Shown here in pieces: positions 52,771-62,307 of a stretch of DNA of 64,000 bases; positions within the stretch are counted from its first letter, which is position 1; every line of letters begins with the position of its first letter. Under the pieces are notes generated by a model, which was not told the origin of the DNA, made no database searches, and was given only the letters and a program-made list of their open reading frames with translations. The translations under genes were made by a program, and so were the position numbers. The stretch lies in contig NZ_CP150269.1 of assembly GCF_037976825.1 (NCBI RefSeq), positions 1,221,501-1,285,500 of the forward strand, in the 5' to 3' direction. Source of the DNA: Paenibacillus sp. FSL K6-1330. Its GTDB lineage: Bacteria; Bacillota; Bacilli; Paenibacillales; Paenibacillaceae.

Positions 52771-52877
52771 TTAAGTAAGTCCGTTATCGTCAGGATCGGC
52801 AGTAATGCGGACTTCCGGATATTGCTCCTTATAAGTTTGGACGTATTGGTAAACGTCCGCTGCCGTTTCTAATGATC
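52771..52877 (-). pseudogene. Short C-terminal gene fragment
   Basis: A minus-strand frame without a start reads SLETAADVYQYVQTYKEQYP, then EVRITADPDDNGLT and stop. Composition is protein-like and GC-richer than its surroundings. Not recognised. Confidence 0.35.
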
Positions 52878-53056
52878 AGGTGCAGTCTGCCGGTCGCATT
52901 TCATGCCGTTGTATTGTTTGAATTGTAATAATCTGATTAAAAAAATTGTGGAATTAATTTGAAAAATGGAAATAAAGTAAGATAATAGTACAGTGAAAAC
53001 CTGTGGCATGTCTCATGGGAGCGCTACAGATAAATAAAGAACAAGGAGGTTTGAAA

Positions 53057-54061
53057 ATGACTAATAAAAGGTTTTCTTTTAAGCGCTTATCACTTTTGGT
53101 AGTTTTAGTAGTATTTCTATCCACATTTTGCGCAGCCTTACCGTCAGTAAACGCAGCCGCTAGAGGAGCATGGGCTCCAAATACCGCATATGCAGTAAAT
53201 GACACAGTAACCTATAGTGGAAGCACTTATACCTGTCTTCAGGCACATACTTCTCTCGTAGGTTGGGAACCGTCCAATGTCCCTGCATTATGGCAGAAAG
53301 GCGGTAGCGGCGGAACTACGCCACCGACTTCGAACGGAGTAACATTTTATGCAGATATAAACTATGGAGGAAAAGCAGTGACACTCGGGATAGGCAATTA
53401 TACACTGTCTCAGTTGAACGCAAACGGAATTCCGAATGACTGGATGTCGTCTCTTAAGGTTCCAAGCGGTTGGACGGTTGAAGTATATGAGAATGATAAT
53501 TTTGGAGGAACCAAGTGGACCTTTACTTCGGATTCTTCCTGGGTTGGCAACACGATCAATGACAAAATGTCATCGGTCAAGATTTATACGGGTTCACCAC
53601 CTCCTACAGTAACAAAGCCTGCCGAGGTTCCAAGCCATATCTGGACATATGTCATGAATGCGGACAATGCCTATGGGAAAGGCGGGGATTTTGCTTTATT
53701 GTTAAGTGCTGTTATCAAAAAGGAAAGCAGCTTTGGAGCAGGTTTACCAGGTAGTCCATCGGCCGGCGACGGATTGATGCAGGTAGAACCAAACACACGC
53801 AATGCGTATTTATCTCAATTCAGCACAAAATTTGGCCGTGCGTATAATCATAGCAGTGAACAAGATCAGGTATATCTGGGCGCGTTGATTTTAAATGAGA
53901 AGATTACGAAGTTTGGAAATATCTACAAGGGATTATTACACTACAACGGTGGAGATAACTGGTATCCGGGAGCCACGGATTCTTATGGCCGTCCTATTCT
54001 GGCAGATCAATATGCAGATGCAGTTTACGCTACTTATAAGGGCTATGGCGGTAAGAATTAA
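53057..54061 (+). CDS. Secreted lytic enzyme: CBM5/12 - beta/gamma-crystallin - lysozyme-like domain
   Basis: ATG 53057 follows AAGGAGG. The 334 residues comprise a signal peptide (about 1-34, ending VNAAA) and a chitin-binding CBM5/12 module (AWAPNTAYAVNDTVTYSGST and AHTSLVGWEPSNVPALWQK, about 38-80). A Gly/Thr/Pro linker leads to a beta/gamma-crystallin domain (VTFYADINYGGKAV near 96 and VEVYENDNFGGTKWTF near 140). The C-terminal lytic-transglycosylase-like domain spans about 195-330 (SAVIKKESSFGAG with the catalytic-type glutamate, then GDGLMQVEPNTRN and LLHYNGGDNWYPG). It probably binds and cuts peptidoglycan or chitin outside the cell. This domain order is unusual. Confidence 0.82.
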   Translation: MTNKRFSFKRLSLLVVLVVFLSTFCAALPSVNAAARGAWAPNTAYAVNDTVTYSGSTYTCLQAHTSLVGWEPSNVPALWQKGGSGGTTPPTSNGVTFYADINYGGKAVTLGIGNYTLSQLNANGIPNDWMSSLKVPSGWTVEVYENDNFGGTKWTFTSDSSWVGNTINDKMSSVKIYTGSPPPTVTKPAEVPSHIWTYVMNADNAYGKGGDFALLLSAVIKKESSFGAGLPGSPSAGDGLMQVEPNTRNAYLSQFSTKFGRAYNHSSEQDQVYLGALILNEKITKFGNIYKGLLHYNGGDNWYPGATDSYGRPILADQYADAVYATYKGYGGKN

Positions 54062-54176
54062 GGTGTTACATTGATATGTAAATAACGCACATTTGGGTGG
54101 TACAGCATACTTCGGACTTACTCCTGTAGCTAAAACTGTTCCTAATACGATTACTTGGAGAATTAATCTTTAATAT

Positions 54177-54206
54177 AAATGGCCTCCTGTAAATTGGGGG
54201 CCATTT
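54177..54206. terminator. Terminator hairpin between convergent genes
   Basis: Stem AAATGGCC / GGCCATTT with an inner CC/GG pair and flanking A/T runs, between the lytic enzyme (+) and the gene at 54209 (-). Confidence 0.7.
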
Positions 54207-54208
54207 AA

Positions 54209-54640
54209 TTAGCGTAACGAGGTTCTTTTAAACAGGTAGTGAAGAAATATTGATGTAGTTGCAATGCGGTAGCGATTTTCAAATGAAATTTGGCCGTAAT
54301 TACCGTTTAACATTTGCTCCACATCGTTTTCATCTACTCTAGAATACAAGGCAATAGTTTGGCTAGTAATATTAAAAACCTGATTTAGGACCTCAATTAT
54401 TCCCCGTACTCGTTCATCCTCCCCGACTTGTTCCATTCCGGTAGATAACATGACCAATAACTGTTTTAATGTAGCTAAGTCATGCCCGTACTCCTGCTTA
54501 TTAATTAGCTCTTCATCAATTCCGGTTATCAAACTTAACGACTGCGTTGATATATGATACTTTTTGGTAACTATTTCAAACAACCGACCGATCTCATCTT
54601 CGTCATTGTTTGGTATAACTATTTTTTTAATAGAGTCCAC
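54209..54640 (-). CDS. Small regulator-like helical protein with HTH-type segments
   Basis: The frame could start at 54697, but GTG 54640 behind AAGGGG is favoured, giving 143 residues. Two similar segments, HISTQSLSLITGIDEELINK near 30 and NITSQTIALYSRVDENDVEQ near 90, each look like the helix-turn-helix of XRE proteins. This suggests a duplicated or degenerate DNA-binding unit. No other domain is visible. It is a single gene. Confidence 0.55.
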   Translation of the reverse strand: MDSIKKIVIPNNDEDEIGRLFEIVTKKYHISTQSLSLITGIDEELINKQEYGHDLATLKQLLVMLSTGMEQVGEDERVRGIIEVLNQVFNITSQTIALYSRVDENDVEQMLNGNYGQISFENRYRIATTSIFLHYLFKRTSLR

Positions 54641-55224
54641 AGATTCACAATCCCCTTTCGGATAGTAGTAACTCCAGCCACTTCTAATATATCCCAATTT
54701 ATGGAATTAATATAAATTTTCATTAAAGGTAGTGGAATCCTCCGCTTCGCACGGTCTTCCCATAGGCTTCACAAAGTTCGCCTTCCGTAAAGTTGGGAGA
54801 TGGGATCGTGATGAAGGTACATCAAAAATTGACGCACCCCCTCAATATTTTACTTCCTCTTAGCAGGCGTCCACTTTTCGGGAATAATTGAATCAAAAGG
54901 CTCCGAGCCTTGTGATATGCTCCCCTTTTAGCAGACAGGTAAAAAAACGACTGCTTGAAGGGGAGTTTTCTTTAGTCAAAATCGAACCCATTTAGTGCCG
55001 GAGCATCACATTTCAAAAAAACGATTTTCTGAACTTGATATGTCGATTGCCGTAAGAATTATTCAAGGCATCTTGCATGTATATCAAAAAGATTAAGACC
55101 TTATATGTTTTTCATATTTTTATTGTAGATAGCCACATGCTAACATATACAAATGCAGATTGAGGGGGAGTGTTATTCAGTTTCCGATTCATGGTTTTTA
55201 TTCATTCGATATAGGTGGTCCTAA
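54641..55224. other. Intergenic stretch with repeat copy and possible IS end
   Basis: It contains a direct-repeat copy (55011-55160). Around 54910-54980, GATATGCTCCCCTTTTAGCA and CTTGAAGGGGAGTTTTC form an AAGGGGAGC-type inverted pair resembling an IS3-type end remnant or a weak terminator. No gene is visible. Confidence 0.4.
55011..55160. repeat. 150-bp dispersed repeat, copy B
   Basis: Collinear with 40183-40338 in the same orientation. Here it lies directly upstream of the MFS transporter gene and ends 64 bases before its start. Confidence 0.8.
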
Positions 55225-56412
55225 ATGTTAAAAAAGTCAGCGTTTCCATTACTACTGCTCAACATGTTTCTCGCTAATCTAAGTATGGGTCTTGTCATTC
55301 CAATCATACCGGAACTTCTTGAGCAGTTTACGGCAAGCGGACAGGCCGCGGGCTATTTGGTCTCCTGCTTCGGCTTGACCCAGTTTCTGTTCTCACCCCT
55401 TGCAGGTAATCTGTCAGATCGATATGGCCGTAAACCCATGATTATCATAGGTTTGATCTTGTTCGCCATCTCCAACTTGCTCGCAGCGTTCGCGGGCGAT
55501 CTAACTTTATTATTCGTATCGCGGTTGATTGGCGGAATAGGCTCAGCAGCCTTAATCCCGTCCATTATTGCGTATATTGCGGACATTACGGCAGATGAAC
55601 AGCGCAGCAAGGCCATGTCATGGTTAGGTGCGTCGATGACATCCGGGTTTATTATTGGACCGGGTGTCGGCGGATTGCTTGCGGAATGGGGCATTAAGAT
55701 GCCCTTCTATGTATCCGCATGTGTAGGGCTGCTGGCAATGGTTTGCAGTCTATGGGGATTGCCTGAATCGCTGTCGGCGGATATTCGCCAGATGCGTCGT
55801 CAAGTGAAGGAGAAGAGCGAGAATGTATTCCGGCAAATCGTGCTTTCGGTTCGGTCTCGTTATTTTGTCCTGTTGCTCATTGTTTTCGCCATGACCTTTG
55901 GTTTAACGCATTTTGAAGCGATTTTCCCGCTTTTTGTCGTACAAGTCTACGGATTCACGACGCGTCAAATTGCTATACTCCTTACCGTATGTTCGCTCAT
56001 CGGCACGTTGAATCAATTGTTGTTCACTGACCGGATCACACGACGATTCGGAGAAAAACGGATCATCGTTGCCATGTTGCTGTTATCGGCAGTATCCCTT
56101 GTATTCTTATTATTCTCCGGCCATTTCTACTATGTCATGGTAGTCACGATGTTGTTCTTTACGTTCAATAATATATTGCGCCCCACGATCAATACGCTGT
56201 TGTCCAGAGTGGCCGGGGATGAACAGGGATTTGTTGCAGGGATGAATAACACTTATACAAGTCTCGGTACGATATTTGGACCGATGCTGGCAGGTATTTT
56301 ATTTGAAGTCCATTTTGACTTGCCCTATCTGTTTGGCGGATTCGTACTGCTAGTGAGCAGCATTTTCACGGGAAGTCGATTGAGAAATATACTATCTGTT
56401 CAACGCGGCTGA
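55225..56412 (+). CDS. MFS drug-efflux-type transporter, 12 TM
   Basis: The 395 residues form twelve hydrophobic helices. Motif A is GNLSDRYGRKPMII near residue 60, and motif C-like GFIIGPGVGGLLAEWG near 137 is typical of drug:H+ antiporters of the DHA1 group (NorA/TetA-like). A central basic loop near 185-200 (RQMRRQVKEKSE) splits the two six-helix halves. Expected function is proton-driven export of small molecules or drugs; substrate unknown. A GTGGTCC stretch precedes ATG 55225, so the ribosome site is weak. GC content marks the return to core-like DNA. Confidence 0.88.
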   Translation: MLKKSAFPLLLLNMFLANLSMGLVIPIIPELLEQFTASGQAAGYLVSCFGLTQFLFSPLAGNLSDRYGRKPMIIIGLILFAISNLLAAFAGDLTLLFVSRLIGGIGSAALIPSIIAYIADITADEQRSKAMSWLGASMTSGFIIGPGVGGLLAEWGIKMPFYVSACVGLLAMVCSLWGLPESLSADIRQMRRQVKEKSENVFRQIVLSVRSRYFVLLLIVFAMTFGLTHFEAIFPLFVVQVYGFTTRQIAILLTVCSLIGTLNQLLFTDRITRRFGEKRIIVAMLLLSAVSLVFLLFSGHFYYVMVVTMLFFTFNNILRPTINTLLSRVAGDEQGFVAGMNNTYTSLGTIFGPMLAGILFEVHFDLPYLFGGFVLLVSSIFTGSRLRNILSVQRG

Positions 56413-56580
56413 TGTGCTCTAATCTTACACAAAAACAAGAACAGTTGTCTTATGTGGACAGACGTGTTGGCAAAAAGCGAATTTTAAACATGGCCGAGAA
56501 AATGAAGTTAAAGCATCCCATTTTGCAGTTTTTTTATGAACTACGGCTCAGTACGCTATGAAAATTACTGAATTTTAAGA

Positions 56581-56610
56581 AAAAGAATGCCCCGGTGAGG
56601 GCATTCTTTT
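56581..56610. terminator. Bidirectional terminator between the MFS gene and hcp
   Basis: Perfect 12-bp stem AAAAGAATGCCC / GGGCATTCTTTT followed by TT. It ends one base before the hcp stop codon, so it acts mainly for hcp on the minus strand. Confidence 0.8.
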
Positions 56611-58296
56611 TTAGGCACCAAGGAACATGTTCATGTCATCTTCCACATTGGTAATGCCGCCGATACCGAAGTTTTCCACGAGGACTTTGGCGACGTTAGG
56701 CGACAGGAATGCAGGGAGCGTAGGGCCCAGATGAATATTTTTAACGCCAAGATAGAGTAGGGCAAGCAGCACGATAACCGCTTTTTGCTCATACCAGGCA
56801 ATGTTATAGGAAATCGGCAAATCATTAATATCCTCAAGGCCGAATACTTCCTTCAGCTTCAATGCAATGACAACTAGAGAGTAAGAGTCATTACATTGAC
56901 CAGCGTCCAGGACCCGGGGAATACCGCCGATGTCGCCTAGATCCAGTTTATTGTATTTGTATTTGGCACAGCCTGCAGTTAAAATGACCGTGTCTTTTGG
57001 AAGTTCAGCCGCAAAATCGGTGTAATAGTTGCGGGATTTCATCCGTCCATCGCAGCCGGCCATGACGAAGAAGCGGCGGATCGCCCCGGATTTCACGGCA
57101 TCGACGACTTGATCGGCTACGTTCATCACAGCGGCATGAGCGAAGCCACCGATGATCTCACCCGTTTCAAGTTCCGTTGGAACTGGGCATCCTTTCGCTT
57201 GCTCGATTAGTAGGGAGAAGTCTTTGGGAGCACCGTCTTTTCCTTCTGGAATATGGCGGACACCCGGAAACCCAGTGTTGCCTGTTGTATAGATACGGTC
57301 CTTATAACTGTCTTTCGGTGGAACGATACAGTTGGTCGTCATTAATATCGGTCCGTTAAAGGCTGCGAATTCGCTATTCTGCTTCCACCAGGCATTCCCG
57401 TAATTGCCTACAAAATGCTCATATTTCTTGAATGCCGGATAATAGTGGGCAGGCAGCATTTCACTGTGCGTGTACACGTCCACGCCGGTTCCTTCCGTCT
57501 GCTTCAGCAGCTCCTCCAAATCCTTCAGATCATGACCGCTGATGAGAATGCCGGGTCGGTTTCTTACCCCGATATTAACCTTCGTAATTTCCGGATTTCC
57601 GTAAACAGAGGTGTTCGCTTCATCAAGCATCGCCATGGCGTTTACGCCGTATTTCCCGGTTTCCATCGTCAAAGCTACCAGATCCTGCACTTCAAGGCTG
57701 TCGTCAAGCGTGGCGGCAAGTGCACGGCGCATAAAACGGTTTAATTCGTTATCATCCTTCTCCAGATGCAGCGCGTGGTACGTATAAGCAGCCATCCCCT
57801 TCAAGCCGTAAGTTATCAATTCACGCAGCGAGCGGATGTCTTCATTCTTGGTCGAGAGGACACCAACCGTACGTGCCTTTTCATCAAAAGCAGCTTCGTT
57901 ATCCGCTTGCCAGACGGCAGCATCAGGGAGATTGGCGGTTCCCTCCGGATATTGTTCGTTATAATAGGTGCGCACCTCGCCGCGGAGCTCTATCGCTTCC
58001 CGGATTTTTTCCACAAAAACCTCGCGGTCAAAGTTGGCGTTCGTAATTGTTGCAAACAAGGAGTCCATCATAAACAGCGATACGCGCTGTTCAAGCACCT
58101 CCGGCAGCTGGGCATCCAGACTGAGAAAAGAGATACCTTTCAGCAAATAAATCAGTAAATCTTGCAGGTTTGCCACATCATGCGGTTTGCCGCATACTCC
58201 GACAATGGTGCAGCCTGTTCCTTTGGATGCTTCCTGACATTGAAAGCAGAACATGGACGGCTGATGATTTAAGGTCTCTTGGGCGTTGTTATTCAT
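56611..58296 (-). CDS. hcp: Hybrid cluster protein (Hcp, hydroxylamine/NO reductase)
   Basis: ATG 58296 follows GGAGGAGAAATA, giving 561 residues. The N-terminal cluster motif is C-x2-C-x8-C-x5-C ([20 protein letters not shown]). The later Cys/Glu/His ligands of the hybrid Fe-S-O cluster lie in [20 protein letters not shown] near 315, [15 protein letters not shown] near 395, [15 protein letters not shown] near 420 and [20 protein letters not shown] near 450. Hcp detoxifies nitric oxide or hydroxylamine under anaerobic conditions. It is divergent from a ferredoxin-oxidoreductase operon, with two CRP/FNR-like palindromes between. The longer frame to 58413 crosses one of them and is rejected. 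Confidence 0.93.
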   Translation of the reverse strand: MNNNAQETLNHQPSMFCFQCQEASKGTGCTIVGVCGKPHDVANLQDLLIYLLKGISFLSLDAQLPEVLEQRVSLFMMDSLFATITNANFDREVFVEKIREAIELRGEVRTYYNEQYPEGTANLPDAAVWQADNEAAFDEKARTVGVLSTKNEDIRSLRELITYGLKGMAAYTYHALHLEKDDNELNRFMRRALAATLDDSLEVQDLVALTMETGKYGVNAMAMLDEANTSVYGNPEITKVNIGVRNRPGILISGHDLKDLEELLKQTEGTGVDVYTHSEMLPAHYYPAFKKYEHFVGNYGNAWWKQNSEFAAFNGPILMTTNCIVPPKDSYKDRIYTTGNTGFPGVRHIPEGKDGAPKDFSLLIEQAKGCPVPTELETGEIIGGFAHAAVMNVADQVVDAVKSGAIRRFFVMAGCDGRMKSRNYYTDFAAELPKDTVILTAGCAKYKYNKLDLGDIGGIPRVLDAGQCNDSYSLVVIALKLKEVFGLEDINDLPISYNIAWYEQKAVIVLLALLYLGVKNIHLGPTLPAFLSPNVAKVLVENFGIGGITNVEDDMNMFLGA

Positions 58297-58399
58297 TATT
58301 TCTCCTCCAATTTTGTGATTTTTTGTCGTAAGGTCAGTATAAGATTGCCTCGCAATTGGACTGTTGAAGACAGTATACTTCGCTCCCACAACCGACATA

Positions 58400-58440
58400 G
58401 TGATTGGAATCACAATTTTCTAAGTAGTGAGTTTAATCAC
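58400..58440. promoter_or_regulatory. Paired CRP/FNR-type operator sites between hcp and porG
   Basis: GTGATTGGAATCAC (58400-58413) is a perfect GTGAT-N4-ATCAC palindrome. GTGAGTTTAATCAC (58427-58440) is the same with one mismatch. Starts are 27 bases apart. The pattern is that of CRP/FNR-family regulators (FNR, HcpR, NsrR-type circuits often govern hcp). They likely give joint oxygen/NO control to both divergent units. Confidence 0.7.
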
Positions 58441-58503
58441 AAGCTCGGTCCGTTTCTTCTTTTAAACTGGAATTAATGACCTTAGAAGAAATGAGGAGAG
58501 AAC

Positions 58504-59526
58504 ATGTCGATTTTACCTCAAGTGAATGAACTGGGATTTTTCGAGATCCGTCTCGAATCCATCGGCGGGTTTGGCGCCAATCTGGCCGGAAAAATGCTGG
58601 CCGAAGCCGGGGTTACCGGCTCCGGACTTAACGGTTCGAATTTTTCCAGCTATGGTTCGGAGAAAAAAGGGTCGCCAGTGAAGAGTTTCGTAAGGTTCTG
58701 CGATTCCGAGGTGGAAATCCGCGATCACAGTCCCATTGAGCAGCCGCATGTCGTCGGCGTATTTCATGAAGCATTGTATAAGACGATCGATGTCATAAGC
58801 GGATTACAGCCTGATGGAACGGTGCTGGTGAATACGGCGCGAGACCTGTCCGAAGTGGCTGTTGATCTTAAAATGACGCAGGGAACGCTGGCCGTAGTTG
58901 ATGCGCTGAAAATTTCCGTTGAGGAAAAAACCAAAGTGAATACGGCCATGCTGGGGGCTTTGTTCCGGATTTGCAGCTTCCTAAACCCGGACGATATGCG
59001 GCAAGTGATCCGCACAACATTTGAGAAAAAGCTGCCCCACCTCGTGGAAGCGAATTTGCGGACCTTTGACAGAGGATATAACGAAGTCCAGTTCCTTTCC
59101 TTGGGAGATGGCTCAGAGCTTATAGACCCAATCGCTTTTGCAAGACCGCAGCCGATTCTTGGATATGAAACGCAGGAGCTGGGCGGGATTCTGAACGTTA
59201 CGGCGAACAGTGTCCTGAAGGATCTTAGCGGCTCCCGGCAGGGATATTTGCCAGAGTACAAGATAGAGGACTGCATTCACTGTGCCGCCTGCGATACGGT
59301 ATGTCCGGATTTCTGCATCGTGTGGGAGAAGAAACCGGATAAGCGCGGGAATATGCAGATGTTTATGAAAGGCATCGATTATCAGTATTGCAAAGGCTGC
59401 TTGAAGTGTATCGAAGCTTGCCCGACCACCGCTTTGGCTGCCATGTTAGAAGAGCCGCATTATGCGGAGCAGCACCGTGTGCCGCAATCATTTCCCTATT
59501 TAACTGCGGAGGGAGTCAGATCATGA
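58504..59526 (+). CDS. 2-oxoacid:ferredoxin oxidoreductase gamma subunit fused to a 2x[4Fe-4S] ferredoxin domain
   Basis: The 340 residues begin with the POR gamma domain (FEIRLESIGGFGANLAGKML, about 12-31, to ARPQPILGYETQELGGI near 215). A ferredoxin-like delta domain follows with two C-x2-C-x2-C-x3-C clusters: CIHCAACDTVCPDFC near 257 and CKGCLKCIEACP near 297. It would supply thiamine-ferredoxin electron transfer to the alpha/beta protein encoded next. ATG 58504 follows GAGGAGAG. Its stop overlaps the next start by 4 bases. Likely substrate is pyruvate, but other 2-oxoacids are possible. Confidence 0.9.
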   Translation: MSILPQVNELGFFEIRLESIGGFGANLAGKMLAEAGVTGSGLNGSNFSSYGSEKKGSPVKSFVRFCDSEVEIRDHSPIEQPHVVGVFHEALYKTIDVISGLQPDGTVLVNTARDLSEVAVDLKMTQGTLAVVDALKISVEEKTKVNTAMLGALFRICSFLNPDDMRQVIRTTFEKKLPHLVEANLRTFDRGYNEVQFLSLGDGSELIDPIAFARPQPILGYETQELGGILNVTANSVLKDLSGSRQGYLPEYKIEDCIHCAACDTVCPDFCIVWEKKPDKRGNMQMFMKGIDYQYCKGCLKCIEACPTTALAAMLEEPHYAEQHRVPQSFPYLTAEGVRS

Positions 59527-61820
59527 ATATGCAAATTCAAGAAACTACGGAGAACAAGCTGGCGGCCGCTCAAACGGCAGTCTTCGAATCGGGCAACGAA
59601 ATGGCTGCCATGGCGGCTGCCCAGATTAACTATCACATTATGGGTTATTTTCCGATTACACCATCTACGGAAATCGCCCAATATCTTGACATGATGCGTA
59701 CACGCGGCGAACATGACATCAAGCTGATTCCAGCTGACGGCGAACATGGATCGGCGGGGATTTGCTACGGTGCAGCCGCAGCCGGAGCACGGGTATTCAA
59801 TGCTACCAGCGCGAATGGTTTCCTGTATATGATCGAACAGCTTCCTGTGCAGGCGGGCACACGTTTCCCGATGGTCATGAATCTGGTGACGCGTGCAGTC
59901 AGCGGACCGCTGGATATTCGTGGTGACCATTCGGATCTTTACTACGGTCTGAATACCGGCTGGGTGATTTTGACCGCCCGTTCACCGCAGGCAGTTTATG
60001 ACATGAATATCATGGCGCTGCGAATCGCTGAACATGAAGACGTACGCCTGCCGGTCATTGTAGCTTATGACGGATTTTTCACATCGCACCAGAAACGCCG
60101 GGTACAAATATTTACGAACCGCGAAACCGTTCAGGAGTTTGTAGGGGAAAAGGCGCCTGAATATCCACATGTGCTGGACGAGAACAACCCGATCGTTGTT
60201 GGGGCTTATATGAACGGCGACGATTTGATGAATAACCACTTCCAACAGTCAAACGCCATGTACCGTGCGGGCGAGGTGTTCGAGGAAGTGGCAGAGGAAT
60301 ACGCAGCTTTATCCGGAAGATCCTATTCGCCGCTTGATCTGTATCGCATGGAAGACGCGGAGGTGGCTTTATTCCTGCTCAATTCGGCGGCCGAATCCTC
60401 CAAAGACGTCGTGGATCGGCTGCGGGCGAGAGGAATTAAAGCGGGCGTAATCAGTCCGAATATTCTCCGGCCGTTCCCGGCAAGAGAAATCCGCGAGGCG
60501 TTGACAGGTGTCAAAGCACTGCTGGTTGGCGAACGTGCTGATTCTTACGGTGCACACGGAGCTAATCTGACCCATGAGGTCAAAGCGGCCCTGCAGGAAA
60601 TCCGTGGTCCGCAGCCTATTGTGCTGTCCCGCATATTTGGACTTGGCGGGAAAGACTATTACGCGGATGACGCGGAAGCTTTTTTTGCCTTGACGATCGA
60701 GGCCATGGACCTCGGTTATGCCAAAGTGCCGTTTGATTATTACGGCCAAACACCGGGAGATGAGGAGCAAAGGTTGCAGCCGGTCATTGCCCCGATGAAT
60801 GGAGACACCTTTAAATCTGGCCTGATCACCGTAAAGGTGGATGAAGAGACAAGTAAACTATCCGTTAAAGTGCCGCCGATGCGGGCGCTTGCCGCGAAAC
60901 CGAAACGGTTTGCTTCCGGCCACGGAGCTTGCCCGGGCTGCGGTATTTTCCCGGCGCTGGAGCTCTTTTTCAAAGGGATTGAAGGCAATGTCGTTACTTT
61001 ATTCCATACCGGCTGCGCTTATATCACCACAACGGGTTATCCGTATAACTCGCATAAGCAGAGCTTCATTCATAATTTGTTCCAGAACGGACCGGCTACT
61101 TTATCCGGCACGGTAGAAGCGTTCCTTGAGAAGAAACGCCGCGGGGAAATCGAAGTTCCTGAGGATTTCACTTTTGTGATGGTGACTGGCGACGGCGGCA
61201 TGGACATCGGGATGGGTTCGGCCATCGGGACGGCGCTGCGGGGCCATAACCTGATCATTCTGGAATATGATAATGAAGGCTATATGAACACCGGTGCACA
61301 GCTTTCGTACTCTACGCCATTAGGGCATATGACCAGTACGTCGGGTGTCGGCAAACAGCAGCAGGGCAAAGCGTTCCATCACAAAGATACGGTACAAATG
61401 ATGGCGGCGGCACATATTCCGTATGTATTCACAGGGACGGAAGCATTTCCGCAGGATCTTGTGAAAAAGGCGGCAAAAGCGCAGTGGTACGCCCAGAATG
61501 TAGGTACCGTCTACGGCAAGCTGCTGATCACATGCCCGCTGAACTGGAAATCGAGCGACAAGGATGGGGAGAACATCGTCCGCGCGGCCGTGAATTCAAA
61601 CTTCTTCCCACTGTATGAAGTAGAGCAGGGAGAAACGAATATTACGTACGATCCTGAAGCGAAGAAAAAACAGGTGCCGCTCAGCGACTGGCTGAAATAT
61701 ATGGGCAAATCAAGACATCTGCTCAAGGAAGAAAACAAAGAAATGCTTGGCCAATTTGAAAAAGAAGTGGAGCGGCGCTGGTCGATTCTGAAAGCGAAAC
61801 ACGAGAACCCGCTGCTATAA
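59523..61820 (+). CDS. 2-oxoacid:ferredoxin oxidoreductase alpha-beta fusion subunit
   Basis: ATG 59523 lies behind GGAGGGAG and overlaps the previous stop (ATGA), giving 765 residues. The alpha part (about 15-455) has GNEMAAMAAAQINYHIMGYF, PITPSTEIAQY and TRAVSGPLDIRGDHSDLYYG. The beta part (about 465-760) has the iron-sulfur motif CPGCGIFPALELFF and the thiamine-diphosphate site GDGGMDIGMGSAIG, continuing to EYDNEGYMNTG. Together with the gamma/delta protein it forms a POR-type complex that oxidises a 2-oxoacid to acyl-CoA and reduces ferredoxin. It is divergent from hcp, which may draw electrons from the same ferredoxin pool. Confidence 0.92.
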   Translation: MNMQIQETTENKLAAAQTAVFESGNEMAAMAAAQINYHIMGYFPITPSTEIAQYLDMMRTRGEHDIKLIPADGEHGSAGICYGAAAAGARVFNATSANGFLYMIEQLPVQAGTRFPMVMNLVTRAVSGPLDIRGDHSDLYYGLNTGWVILTARSPQAVYDMNIMALRIAEHEDVRLPVIVAYDGFFTSHQKRRVQIFTNRETVQEFVGEKAPEYPHVLDENNPIVVGAYMNGDDLMNNHFQQSNAMYRAGEVFEEVAEEYAALSGRSYSPLDLYRMEDAEVALFLLNSAAESSKDVVDRLRARGIKAGVISPNILRPFPAREIREALTGVKALLVGERADSYGAHGANLTHEVKAALQEIRGPQPIVLSRIFGLGGKDYYADDAEAFFALTIEAMDLGYAKVPFDYYGQTPGDEEQRLQPVIAPMNGDTFKSGLITVKVDEETSKLSVKVPPMRALAAKPKRFASGHGACPGCGIFPALELFFKGIEGNVVTLFHTGCAYITTTGYPYNSHKQSFIHNLFQNGPATLSGTVEAFLEKKRRGEIEVPEDFTFVMVTGDGGMDIGMGSAIGTALRGHNLIILEYDNEGYMNTGAQLSYSTPLGHMTSTSGVGKQQQGKAFHHKDTVQMMAAAHIPYVFTGTEAFPQDLVKKAAKAQWYAQNVGTVYGKLLITCPLNWKSSDKDGENIVRAAVNSNFFPLYEVEQGETNITYDPEAKKKQVPLSDWLKYMGKSRHLLKEENKEMLGQFEKEVERRWSILKAKHENPLL

Positions 61821-61856
61821 AATATTCAATTCAGCATACTAGGATTTACAGCAACG

Positions 61857-61885
61857 GAGCGGGCATTGTCCCGCTTCTTTTTTTG
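61857..61885 (+). terminator. Intrinsic terminator of the ferredoxin-oxidoreductase operon
   Basis: Stem GAGCGGG / CCCGCTTC (with the loop CATTGT) followed by a T-run at 61877-61885. Confidence 0.85.
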
Positions 61886-61902
61886 TTTATAAGTTATGAT
61901 TA

Positions 61903-62102
61903 GGGGCCTTGACCTTGGTTGCACAAGATGTGGCTGATATGGGGATCAAAGTTATCTGGGCAGGGTGCAAACGGATATGGGAGGAGCAGATGTATCCCAA
62001 ACAATCGAGGAAGGGGCAGATACGGCTGTTTGGTTGGCGCTACTTGGCGAAGATGGTCCTAATGGAGGCTACTTTCGTGAACGCCAGCTAATCGCTTGGT
62101 AG
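61903..62102 (+). pseudogene. C-terminal remnant of a short-chain dehydrogenase (SDR)
   Basis: Two frames join into the end of an SDR: ALTLVAQDVADMGIKVI in the first, then GRVQTDMGGADVSQTIEEGA and DTAVWLALLGEDGPNGGYFR in the second, ending QLIAW and stop. The slip is near 61955. The cofactor fold and catalytic Tyr/Lys are missing. The remaining 62103-62307 is the promoter region of the next gene. Confidence 0.7.
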
Positions 62103-62307
62103 ATTTTTCGAATTATAAACAGAAGTTAGTCAGTGGGCCAAGGGATTTGTATCCCTTGGTTTTAATATTTTCATTCGTTGTCTATGGTTGTACGGAGTTT
62201 GCGGTCTAGCCTCATTGAGCAAATGGCTATGGAGAACTATAACCTAAGAGGTGCTTTTTAAGTTATAATAATTAAAAATTCATGAAAAAACGGTGGGAGG
62301 GTTGATC

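Noticed and set aside
59388..59522. Upstream extension of the alpha-beta oxidoreductase frame
   Set aside because: It lies inside the gamma-subunit gene; ATG 59523 has a ribosome site and the ATGA overlap typical of coupled genes.
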